This document shows positions 52,228 through 60,557 of a stretch of DNA of 60,557 nucleotides, one piece after another; the first letter of the stretch is position 1; every line of letters begins with the position of its first letter. Below the pieces are notes generated by a model. It had not been told where the DNA came from and searched no databases. It saw only the letters and a program-made list of their open reading frames with translations. Origin of the DNA: an uncultured Anaerolineae bacterium (GTDB taxonomy: Bacteria > Chloroflexota > Anaerolineae > Anaerolineales > Villigracilaceae); assembly GCA_903838415.1 (NCBI GenBank), contig CAILYI010000006.1:1-60557 (forward strand), given 5' to 3'. The translations under genes and the position numbers were made by a program.

Positions 52228-53502
52228 TCAGGCCGTCCGGTAATAGCCAACATCCACGGAGTAGACGCGGCCTTTTTTGATGACCTGTTTGACCAGGTTG
52301 GTGCCAAAACGATAGCCCAGGTGACGATAATCGGGCACGGCAAGCACCAGTAAATCGGCCTGTTTGCCCGGTTCGATCGAACCGACTTTATCAGCCATGC
52401 GAATGGCATAAGCGGAGTTGATGGTCGAGGCGGCGATGGCCTGGGCGGGGGTTAATTTCATGGCGCGGCAGGCCAGCGCAATCACAAACTGCATGGATTC
52501 ATTCCAGGCGGTGCCGGGATTGCAGTCTGTCGCCAGGGCCAGGATGCCGTTTGCATCCAAAATTTTCTGCGCGGGGGTGTATTCAAGTTCAGCCAGCCCA
52601 AAGGGCGTACAAGGCAGCGAAACGGCGACAGTTTCAGAGCGGCCAAGCGCCTCGATATCCGCATCCGATGTTTTGACGAGGTGATCGGCTGATGCCGCGC
52701 CCAATTCCACCGCCAGGCTGGCGCCGCCCAGGTTATCGAATTCATCGGCATGGATTTTAAGGGGAAAACCCATCTGTTTGGCCTGCGTCAAAATCTGGCG
52801 TGATTGGGCCAGGTCAAAAGCCTTAGTTTCGCAAAACACATCCACAAACGGCAGCGCGCGTCCCGGCGCATGGACTTCCCACCATTGGTGCAGAATCGGC
52901 AGCATGGTGTCGCACACCAATTCCACATAGCCCTGGGGGTTGTCTTTGAACTCTGGCGCGATGGCGTGCGCCCCCAGGAAGGTGAAGGCCAGATCCAGAC
53001 GGCTTTCGTCTTCGAGAGCCAGCAGGGCTTTCAGCAGGCGCAGTTCGGTGGCGGTTTGCAATCCGTAGCCGGTTTTGGCTTCGACGGTGGTGCTGCCATG
53101 CGCGAACATGCGGAACAGGCGCGAGCGGGTTTGCGCGATGAGCGTCTCAATGCTGGCAGTGCGCGTGGCGCGGACGGTTGATATGATTCCGCCGCCTGCC
53201 GCGAGAATGTCGAGATATTTTGCGCCTTCCAGGCGCATCTCAAACTCTTTGGCGCGGTCTCCACCCCAGATGACGTGCGTATGTGGGTCGACGAAGCCCG
53301 GCATGACGACACTACCGTAGGCATCCAGCATCGGTTCGTTGGGATGCGCGGCGCGCAAGTCGGCAGTTTTGCCCACTTCGGCGATTTTTTCGTCACGAAT
53401 CAGGACTGCGCCATCTTCGATGATGCCGAGTTGGCCCAGGTCGCGGCCGCGCTGTGGGCCGCCGGAAATCGTCAATAGTTGTGAAGCGGAGTGGATGAGC
53501 AT
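52228..53502 (-). CDS. hutI: Imidazolonepropionase
   Basis: A 424-residue metal hydrolase of histidine breakdown that opens the imidazolone ring to N-formiminoglutamate. MPGFVDPHTHVIWGGDR at about 67-83 gives metal ligands His74 and His76. The LDILAAGGGIISTVRATRTAS segment, KIHADEFDNLGGASLAVELGAASADHL and ATDCNPGTAWNESMQF fit HutI and place the remaining metal ligands and substrate Arg/Asn. No hutH, hutU or hutG is in the window. It is the third gene of a minus-strand unit with two small genes. Confidence 0.94.
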   Translation of the reverse strand: MLIHSASQLLTISGGPQRGRDLGQLGIIEDGAVLIRDEKIAEVGKTADLRAAHPNEPMLDAYGSVVMPGFVDPHTHVIWGGDRAKEFEMRLEGAKYLDILAAGGGIISTVRATRTASIETLIAQTRSRLFRMFAHGSTTVEAKTGYGLQTATELRLLKALLALEDESRLDLAFTFLGAHAIAPEFKDNPQGYVELVCDTMLPILHQWWEVHAPGRALPFVDVFCETKAFDLAQSRQILTQAKQMGFPLKIHADEFDNLGGASLAVELGAASADHLVKTSDADIEALGRSETVAVSLPCTPFGLAELEYTPAQKILDANGILALATDCNPGTAWNESMQFVIALACRAMKLTPAQAIAASTINSAYAIRMADKVGSIEPGKQADLLVLAVPDYRHLGYRFGTNLVKQVIKKGRVYSVDVGYYRTA

Positions 53503-53511
53503 GGCAGAAAC

Positions 53512-53739
53512 CTATCCTGTGGTTGGGGAACCCTGGTTTTCCGGCTTTTCAAGACTTTCCAGCAGTTGTCTCGTGATTTGGGTGATTTCCAAAACGGCTG
53601 AGTCAAAGGCCGCGCTGTTGGCGCGTGACGGCTTGCGGTAGCCGCTGATTTTGCGCACATACTGGAGCGCTGCTTCGTTAAGTTCCTGGTCGGATGCCGG
53701 GGCATCCGGTCGTCTTAATTGCTTGATACTGCGGCACAT
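53512..53739 (-). CDS. DUF2277 family small protein
   Basis: A 75-residue protein matching the DUF2277 pattern: MCRSIKQLRRPD at the start, ALQYVRKISGYRKPSRANSAAFDSAVLEI in the middle. No biochemical role is known for the family; it is small and helical, with a possible DNA-related role suggested by its basic content. It lies 9 bases before hutI and 11 after the DUF1304 gene. Confidence 0.8.
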   Translation of the reverse strand: MCRSIKQLRRPDAPASDQELNEAALQYVRKISGYRKPSRANSAAFDSAVLEITQITRQLLESLEKPENQGSPTTG

Positions 53740-53750
53740 GGCAAACCCTT

Positions 53751-54110
53751 TTAGCCTTTCAGCAAGACCAGCGCCAGCGCAATTGCGCCGGGCAGCGCCT
53801 GGATTAACAGGATTTTGCGACTGGTGGTCAATCCGCCAAAAAGACCGGCTACGATGACGCAGCCCAGGAAGAAGACCTTGATCGCAAACCCGTCAGCGCC
53901 AGCCACCATTCCCCAGAACAAGCCAGCCGATAGAAAGCCATTGTACAGGCCCTGGTTGGCGGCCAACTTCTTCGAAGCCTCGGCAAATTCAGGCGTCAGG
54001 CCAAAGGCCCGTCGTCCAGCTGGCTTTGTCCACAGGAACATTTCAAGGGTCAGGAAATACAGATGAAGAATTGCCACCAGTCCAACAATAAGACTAGAGA
54101 GTACGGTCAT
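53751..54110 (-). CDS. DUF1304 membrane protein
   Basis: A 119-residue protein with four predicted helices. LVGLVAILHLYFLTLEMFLWTKP opens it, then ANQGLYNGFLSAGLFWG and the GLTTSRKILLIQALPGAIAL end, which fit DUF1304. Function unknown. GAAGCG stands before the start at 54110. It is the first gene of the DUF1304-DUF2277-hutI unit. The 126 bp upstream to the MFS gene hold no gene. Confidence 0.8.
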   Translation of the reverse strand: MTVLSSLIVGLVAILHLYFLTLEMFLWTKPAGRRAFGLTPEFAEASKKLAANQGLYNGFLSAGLFWGMVAGADGFAIKVFFLGCVIVAGLFGGLTTSRKILLIQALPGAIALALVLLKG

Positions 54111-54236
54111 TTTCGCTTCTCGCTTTCGTTACCAGCCCACGCAAGTACGGATAAAGATTTCAAAACGCCTGCGTCCGTTTGACTACTTTCCATTATACAA
54201 GATCTGCCAATTGTCAGGCCATTTGAACCCCGCAGA

Positions 54237-55379
54237 TTATTTTGACATCCTTCTCAGCGCCAACAACCCAATCAGGTTGAAAAACATCGCCAGCCCGGCC
54301 ACCACCGGGAAACCGAAGGAATGATATACAAAGGTGGCCAGCAGCGCGCCGATGCCGCGTCCAATGGAGTGGCCGGTGATATTAAATGACATGACTGTGG
54401 CCCGCGCGCCCGGCAGAACTTCCGTCATCATCGGCACGTGACTAACCATGACGAATTCAAAGGTTATGTAGAAGAAAAACAGGCCGATCAGCGCGCCCAC
54501 TTCTGTGCGCCCCAGGAAGGGCAGGGCCAGCGATGAAATGGCGCTGGCGGTTAATCCCAGCGCCAGCGCACGCGGTTTGCCGAGCCGGTCGGTGAACAGT
54601 GCCACCAATCCCTCGCCGCCGAGTTCGGAGATGCCAATCACGGCGGAAGCCGCGCCCAGCGCCGCGATCTTGAGCGCGAAGCGGTCTTCCAGCCAGACGC
54701 CGAAAATCAGGTTGACCATTTCGTTGGCGGCGGAGGCCCACAGCGCAACCGAAATTCCGGCCAGCGCGGATTTATGCGTCAGCACCGTGCGGAAGTTGGC
54801 CCAGGGGCCGTCCGCCGGTTCATGGTGCGGATCCTCGCGTGGAATCATTTTCCAGATGACGATAAACAGTCCCACGCCGAGTACCGCCAAAAGGGGGAAG
54901 GGCGCGGACCAGCCGAATTTTGCAATTAAAAGCCCCATCAGCGGAATCCCGCCGATAAAAGCCAGCGACCAGCCGATTTCCGTCACTGAAAGCGCCAGCC
55001 CGCGCCGGTTATATGGAACGCGGTCACCCAGATAGGCCTGCATGGCCGGGTCGAACAGGAATTTCCCGATCAGGCCGAAAACCAATGCGATGCTGAGGGT
55101 GATGAACGATGGGGCAACGGCCACCAGGCCCACGGCCAGGGTAAAGATGGTGATTCCGGCCAGCATCCCAAATTTGCGCCCGCGTTGATCAGAAATTGAC
55201 GAAACGAATGGGGCAAACATCCCAATGAAGGAGCGCGACGAGACCACCAGCGAAAAGGTGGTGATATCCACGCCCAGCCCGCGCGCAAATACGCCCAGGA
55301 AGGGATACATCATGCGGTGCGCAGTATTGAACACGGTGCGGACGATGGTGAAAACGGTGAGTTGAGTGCGTAATTTCAT
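54237..55379 (-). CDS. Major facilitator superfamily transporter
   Basis: A 380-residue, roughly 12-helix transporter. The loop 2-3 motif reads SSISDQRGRKFGML (G-x-x-x-D-R-x-G-R-R type), and GDRVPYNRRGLALSVTEIGWSLAF and LFTDRLGKPRALALG in the second half are the matching elements. There is no clue to the substrate in sequence or neighbours. The long ending VVAGLAMFFNLIGLLALRRMSK is normal. A 14-bp-arm palindrome separates it from the next gene. Confidence 0.82.
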   Translation of the reverse strand: MKLRTQLTVFTIVRTVFNTAHRMMYPFLGVFARGLGVDITTFSLVVSSRSFIGMFAPFVSSISDQRGRKFGMLAGITIFTLAVGLVAVAPSFITLSIALVFGLIGKFLFDPAMQAYLGDRVPYNRRGLALSVTEIGWSLAFIGGIPLMGLLIAKFGWSAPFPLLAVLGVGLFIVIWKMIPREDPHHEPADGPWANFRTVLTHKSALAGISVALWASAANEMVNLIFGVWLEDRFALKIAALGAASAVIGISELGGEGLVALFTDRLGKPRALALGLTASAISSLALPFLGRTEVGALIGLFFFYITFEFVMVSHVPMMTEVLPGARATVMSFNITGHSIGRGIGALLATFVYHSFGFPVVAGLAMFFNLIGLLALRRMSK

Positions 55380-55401
55380 GCAGATCCAGGGGTCTTAATA
55401 G

Positions 55402-55449
55402 TTCAACTGGTCGTCTTGCGGTCGAAAGACCCCGGGACGACCAGTTGAA
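55402..55449. repeat. Inverted repeat, 14-bp arms
   Basis: TTCAACTGGTCGTC (55402-55415) and GACGACCAGTTGAA (55436-55449) with a second hairpin GGTC-GAAA-GACC inside. It separates the CcmC-like gene from the MFS gene, both on the minus strand, and has no T-run. Confidence 0.7.
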
Positions 55450-55466
55450 TCAGTCTGATGGATGGA

Positions 55467-56099
55467 TTATTTGGATGACAGGGACAGGAACCAGCGCGCC
55501 AAAAAGTAGGCTGCCAGCCAGGCGAGCAAATTCAGGCCAACGAAAAAGCCGATAATGGCAAAGTTCCCACTGTTGAAAATGGGCGAGGGCGGCGGGTGCA
55601 TGATGTTGGCTGCCGAGGCGAACACAATCCGCAGCACGATGATGTAGGCGATATTCGCGGCGGAGGTCAGTAGATTATTGGCGATAATCCACAGGCCCAA
55701 CTGCAGCAGGACGCCCACCACCGCAAACGTCAGCGCCAGGCGGAAGCGCGGCTCCGCCAGGAACAGGCCGTTCCAGTTGGATTGCATGGCAACCAGCGAG
55801 AGCGGCAGGTACGTCACCCAGAAGACGACGCCGGTGCGGCCCAGGGCTTCAGACCAGCGCTGGAAGAGTCCTTCACGCGTCTTCAGCGCCGGCATGAAAT
55901 GCGCCAGCAGACCAAGCGCCCCGGCCAGGGCGGCGGCCACAAAGGCGATTTCTGCTGTCAGCACCCAGGCGCCGTGCAGGTAGACAATCCGCACGTTGGC
56001 CCCGAGCGCTTTATCTTCGGGCCCAAAGAAGGTGGCGATTGCGATAATGGCGATGACGCCGAGCAGGAAAAGCAGTGGGGATGCTTTTGGTTTGTTCAT
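55467..56099 (-). CDS. Membrane protein resembling CcmC/cytochrome c assembly proteins
   Basis: A 210-residue protein with six hydrophobic helices. VRIVYLHGAWVLTAEIAFVAAALAGALGLL near 35-65 looks like the early part of CcmC/CcsA heme-handling proteins (R-I-x-Y-x-H). The tryptophan-rich heme motif (WxWD) is not seen, so heme binding is doubtful. The start at 56099 is favoured over 56123 because the extra residues are atypical. Function uncertain. Confidence 0.6.
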   Translation of the reverse strand: MNKPKASPLLFLLGVIAIIAIATFFGPEDKALGANVRIVYLHGAWVLTAEIAFVAAALAGALGLLAHFMPALKTREGLFQRWSEALGRTGVVFWVTYLPLSLVAMQSNWNGLFLAEPRFRLALTFAVVGVLLQLGLWIIANNLLTSAANIAYIIVLRIVFASAANIMHPPPSPIFNSGNFAIIGFFVGLNLLAWLAAYFLARWFLSLSSK

Positions 56100-56237
56100 G
56101 GGCTGAATTTTACTCGAAATCACCGCTTCATCGCCCCTCGACTTTTCTTGTGGGCAATTTTTGCCAAACCTGCAAACTATCTACACAATTTCTTGAAATA
56201 TGAATGCTATCATTCCTCTAATTCAAAGGAGTTTTAC

Positions 56238-56696
56238 ATGAAAAAAGCTTGGAAATGGATTCTTGGAATTTTGGTTGTACTGGTCGTTGTGGCAGCGCTG
56301 GTCGCTGTTCCATTGGTCATGCACAATTATATGGCCGTTAGGTTTAGCACGGCAAGCTCTGCGCAAGCGAATGGCGCTGCTCCGCAGGCCAATGGCAATG
56401 GCTGGAATGCCGGGCCAATGATGCGCGGATACGAGGGTGGCGGGCGTGAAAGCTGGCAGCATCCGCAGTTTGATGGCAGGCGCAGTTTCATGCGCGGCGG
56501 TGACAGACATAGTCGCTTTGGTTTCGGGCTGATGTTTATCGGTGGTTTGCTGCGCCTGATTCCGCTGGCGCTGTTTGGCCTGCTGCTGTACGGCGTGTAC
56601 CAGCTCGGCAAGCGCGCTGGCGTTCGTTCCAGCCTGGCACCGGCCCCCATTGCGGCAGCCCCGGCGGTTGCCAGTGAAGAAAAACCGGCAGCCTAA
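56238..56696 (+). CDS. Single-pass membrane protein with Gly/Asn-rich loop, unknown
   Basis: A 152-residue protein. An N-terminal helix (9-30) is followed by a low-complexity loop rich in Asn, Gly and Arg (GAAPQANGNGWNAGPMMRGYEGGGRESWQHPQFDGRRSFMRGGDRHSRFG), then a second helix near 97-120 (LMFIGGLLRLIPLALFGLLLYGVYQLG) and an Ala/Pro tail. AAAGGAG stands before ATG 56238. I do not recognise the family. Confidence 0.7.
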   Translation: MKKAWKWILGILVVLVVVAALVAVPLVMHNYMAVRFSTASSAQANGAAPQANGNGWNAGPMMRGYEGGGRESWQHPQFDGRRSFMRGGDRHSRFGFGLMFIGGLLRLIPLALFGLLLYGVYQLGKRAGVRSSLAPAPIAAAPAVASEEKPAA

Positions 56697-56716
56697 GCAC
56701 ACCCTTATCGGTAAAT

Positions 56717-56754
56717 AAAAGGACGGAAGCGAGTCAATCGCTTCCGTCCTTTTT
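56717..56754. terminator. Bidirectional terminator
   Basis: AAAAGGACGGAAGCGA and TCGCTTCCGTCCTTTT pair perfectly (16 bp, 5-nt loop) with A/T runs at the ends. It separates the convergent membrane protein gene and ettA. Confidence 0.93.
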
Positions 56755-56767
56755 GCTTCCAGTTACA

Positions 56768-58441
<1,674 letters not shown>

Positions 58442-58539
58442 GGGGGACTTTCGATTGTTGATTTTGATGAGAATTGGAACAGGGTGATTTTACCAGTTGT
58501 TTGTAGATTGATGCGACCTTGCAGTTTTCCACCACGCCT

Positions 58540-58740
58540 TTCATAAAGTTGGTTTTTTACCGCCAAGCCGCCACCCCCCTGCACTCCGGGGGGCCAAGAG
58601 AGACCCAAGAGCGCCAAGTTTTTTTAGAAAAACGCGTTCGTATGTCCAGAACCACTCCATAACGAGCGTAAAAACAAAGAATCTTGGCGGCTTGGCGCTT
58701 TTCTTGGCGATCTTGGCGATAAAGATTTTGACTTTAGAAA
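58540..58740. repeat. CCAAG-rich repeat block with the GC-rich module
   Basis: No gene between ettA (58441) and the tRNA. CCCCCCTGCACTCCGGGGGG at 58574-58593 is the same module as at 1-18, followed by CCAAGAG and GCGCCAAGTTTTTTTAG, then TCTTGGCGGCTTGGCG. It parallels the window-start block in order and content. The 58442-58539 part shows nothing notable. Confidence 0.65.
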
Positions 58741-58803
58741 AGCGTGGGGATCCATCCGCGCTCCGCAATAACATTCCCAAATTGCAGTATAATTTTAGCG
58801 TTA

Positions 58804-58875
58804 GCTCCGGTAGTTCAATGGATAGAACAGGGCACTCCTAAGGCTCAGACGTGGGTTCGATTCCCACCTGGGGCA
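58804..58875 (+). tRNA. tRNA-Arg (anticodon CCU)
   Basis: A 72-nt cloverleaf: acceptor GCTCCGG with CTGGGGC (G-U pairs), D arm GTTC/GAAC, anticodon loop CTCCTAA (anticodon CCU), T arm GTGGG-TTCGATT-CCCAC, discriminator A, CCA not encoded. The anticodon stem GGGCA/GGCTC has one A-G mismatch at 31-39. Prophage-like genes begin directly after it, so its 3' part may be an attachment site. Confidence 0.85.
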
Positions 58876-58966
58876 CCTAACTTTACACACAGCGTCGACT
58901 TTGATGTGATCTACCAGGTGCACCCGCAAAAAAAACGATCTCCATGAGAGATCGTTTTTTGCACCG
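58876..58966. other. Probable left prophage junction and terminator
   Basis: The stretch from the tRNA 3' end to the first phage-like gene. A-run, ACGATCTC, CAT, GAGATCGT, T-run (58928-58960) is a bidirectional terminator for the minus-strand phage genes and the tRNA. The attachment core is expected at the tRNA 3' end (58850-58875), with its partner repeat beyond the window. Confidence 0.55.
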
Positions 58967-59044
58967 CTAACTCACCGCCACCCACGCCCCCGCAACCTCA
59001 TCCCACTCCCACGTGCCGTCGACAACTGGCGGCTCTAAGGCCAC
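58967..59044 (-). CDS. Possible 25-residue phage microprotein
   Basis: A GTG-started reading frame that runs in the same frame just after the stop of the phage gene at 59054-59464. Its translation contains VVDGTWEWDEVAGAWVAV, which recalls the acidic-Trp ends of tail-fibre assembly proteins. It could be a small separate product or the readthrough tail of the previous protein. Evidence is weak. Confidence 0.35.
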   Translation of the reverse strand: MALEPPVVDGTWEWDEVAGAWVAVS

Positions 59045-59053
59045 CCCATGCAG

Positions 59054-59464
59054 TTACTGGGGCCACGTTATCGACGGCAGGGACGCCACCAATTCGGCTG
59101 GTGTCGGGTACGGCTCACTCGCCACCGCCGCAATGTATGCGGCCCAGCAGGTGTCGCGCCATGCGACAAACGCCGTCGCTTCTGCCGCCCAGACTGCGTT
59201 GGTTGAATTGACGAACGACGCGCACCTATCTGCGCTGTCATCTTCACGTTGCAATGCCGTTGCATCGAGATGCGTCTGTACGGCTGATGATAGTATATAT
59301 TTGTCTGGGTTATGGTTGTTGTATATTACCATTGTGCCAGTTTCATCGTCCGAGTAGATAGCAATCGCGCGTCCCGGATAAATATCTATTTCGTACCCAG
59401 CGGCAGAATATTCTGCGCTTATTCCAGATGCACTAATAGGTTTATTCCAATTTATAGTAATCAT
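59054..59464 (-). CDS. Phage-like protein downstream of the tail fibre, unknown
   Basis: A 136-residue protein. N-terminal part (MITINWNKPISASGISAEYSAAGYEIDIYPGRAIAIYSDDE) is beta-rich; the rest is Ala-rich and helical. No family is recognised. The start ATG at 59464 is one base past the tail-fibre stop (TGA-A-ATG), so the two are cotranscribed. The position after a tail fibre suggests a chaperone or tail accessory protein. Codon use looks more AT-rich than in the upstream chromosome. Confidence 0.55.
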   Translation of the reverse strand: MITINWNKPISASGISAEYSAAGYEIDIYPGRAIAIYSDDETGTMVIYNNHNPDKYILSSAVQTHLDATALQREDDSADRCASFVNSTNAVWAAEATAFVAWRDTCWAAYIAAVASEPYPTPAELVASLPSITWPQ

Positions 59465-59465
59465 T

Positions 59466-60527
59466 TCATAACCTGAATATTTTCATAAACGTGCCGCCCA
59501 CTTCGCCGCTAATCGTAGTTACGCCAGACGGCAAATATACAAATCCCTCAATATAATCAGATGAGCCGTTGCAGAAAATTACATCTGAGTATTGAGTATA
59601 TATCTGCCCTGTTCCGCCACCCCCACTCCAATACGGCCCACTCGAAGCAGGTGCGCCGTTTCGGAATATGGTAGTCTGGGGTAAATCTCCATTAGCCGTC
59701 GATCTAACTGATAATATGACTTGATACAATCCTGCGATCAATGGTGTATAGCAATAATTAGTTGCGTTATCGAACCATGCATTTATATCCGATACCTCGT
59801 TTGTAAATTGGATTTTGTTAGTTACTCCTCCCGTTGCTCCGGTTTGGTTTGTGCCGTTGCGATTTACATGACAATATCCAATTTTTGAGCCATAGATATT
59901 GAGTATTTTCCATCTACTCACACCGTCACTCTGTAGTGTCAAACTGCTCCCCGGCGCATACAGCACGATTTGAGTCGCGCCATCAATTGTGTCCGATCCC
60001 GATCTGGCGATAATTAGGTTATAAGTCAATGCTACAATCGCCATTGCGGTATCGTTGATTGTGATAGTTTTGCCTGCTGCGACGGCGGACGCGCCAGGTA
60101 GTGTCCATGTCCGCGTTGCCGTCAATGTGGTAGTTGTTTCAATCGTGTTGTCAGTCGTAGCAATACTATAATCACTGTTACCGTGAGCGGTAATCCCGCC
60201 GCCGCTTGCCGGAGCCGCGCTTATCCACGCTGAACCGTTACTGGTCAGTACGTTGCCAGATGTAGACGGTGCAACATACGCCATGTAGACGCTATTCAGC
60301 GCCGCCTTGATGTTTGCCCAGGTTAGCTTTTTCAACGAAAACGAAGTCGCGCTGTCCAGCAGCGGTAACTCATCCGCATCGACCGGCGGAGTTTTGGAAC
60401 TTGCCGCGTGGGTCATCGCAATGTCCATATCCCCATAATTCACAACGGCCCCGGCACTGTCTTTCGATGCTAGTTTTTTAGTTGTACTATCCACATATAT
60501 GAGCAGTGTGCATAAATGAGTTGACAT
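59466..60527 (-). CDS. Phage tail fibre-like protein with C1q-like C-terminus
   Basis: A 353-residue structural protein. The N-terminal region (SKTPPVDADELPLLDSATSFSLKKLTWANIKAAL) is a common segment of phage tail or baseplate proteins that precedes trimerising repeats. Residues 75-200 are beta-repeat-like with STSGNVLTSNGSAW and TTDNTIETTTTLTATRTWTLPGA. The last 140 residues read as a C1q/TNF-like jelly roll: VQFTNEVSDINAWFDN-type strands, YTPLIAGLYQVILSVRS and a Gly-rich loop, a usual receptor-binding domain. The true start may lie left of 60527 in the unread part, although ATG 60527 is plausible. It runs toward the tRNA. Confidence 0.7.
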   Translation of the reverse strand: MSTHLCTLLIYVDSTTKKLASKDSAGAVVNYGDMDIAMTHAASSKTPPVDADELPLLDSATSFSLKKLTWANIKAALNSVYMAYVAPSTSGNVLTSNGSAWISAAPASGGGITAHGNSDYSIATTDNTIETTTTLTATRTWTLPGASAVAAGKTITINDTAMAIVALTYNLIIARSGSDTIDGATQIVLYAPGSSLTLQSDGVSRWKILNIYGSKIGYCHVNRNGTNQTGATGGVTNKIQFTNEVSDINAWFDNATNYCYTPLIAGLYQVILSVRSTANGDLPQTTIFRNGAPASSGPYWSGGGGTGQIYTQYSDVIFCNGSSDYIEGFVYLPSGVTTISGEVGGTFMKIFRL

Positions 60528-60557
60528 AGTCGGAAAAACGGGTCACACTTCTGAAAA

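Noticed and set aside
58744..58947. 67-codon frame across the tRNA
   Set aside because: It includes the tRNA gene itself and is a chance frame.

Overview
The window looks like chromosomal DNA of a Chloroflexota bacterium, most probably of the Anaerolineae type, with the edge of a prophage at its right end. The assignment is an inference from gene content and style: MutS2, a FMN riboswitch in front of an NMT1/THI5-type ABC transporter, an isopentenyl phosphate kinase, a Rieske/cytochrome b operon with a fused cytochrome c, many lipoproteins with Thr/Pro-rich linkers, and a T-box leader. No rRNA operon, CRISPR array or transposase gene was found.

Layout. 1-400 is a repeat block bounded by inverted repeats. 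427-8297 carries an FHA/winged-helix regulator, mutS2, a small phosphatase, thrC-thrB, a CoA-ester lyase and a DMT exporter. 8300-11842 is a T-box-controlled unit with a DinB-like gene followed by valS. 11927-12238 is a ferredoxin gene with clear promoter and terminator. 12250-15247 is a FMN riboswitch followed by a three-gene ABC importer, very likely for riboflavin. 15280-17304 encodes a C39-like peptidase/muramidase. 17463-23774 is the respiratory core: sdhCDAB on the minus strand and, divergently, Rieske, cytochrome b and a subunit IV-cytochrome c fusion. Succinate electrons can therefore pass through quinone to the bc-type complex encoded next door.

24004-33988 is mixed housekeeping: two unknown small proteins, a response regulator, a striking array of about seven palindromic repeats at a 41-42 bp period, tgt, uppP, a PBP-like lipoprotein, an amidase, fhs, isopentenyl phosphate kinase and an anchored Thr/Pro-rich protein. 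34054-38995 is a tightly overlapping minus-strand operon of two SPFH-like membrane proteins plus psuK and psuG (pseudouridine breakdown). 39062-58441 holds a PHP phosphoesterase, a GT-C glycosyltransferase, an M23 lipoprotein, a homocysteine methyltransferase-domain protein, a fused GHMP sugar kinase/nucleotidyltransferase, a WD40-like lipoprotein, an S41 protease, an epimerase, a GNAT protein, a hutI operon, an MFS transporter, a CcmC-like membrane protein and ettA.

58804-58875 is tRNA-Arg(CCU). Immediately after it base composition and gene style change to phage structural genes (a C1q-like tail fibre and a companion protein), so a prophage has probably integrated at this tRNA. Two things recur across the window. 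Several families of palindromic dispersed repeats sit between genes. Several genes have a TATAAT-like element only 6-9 nt before the start codon, which suggests leaderless transcripts.
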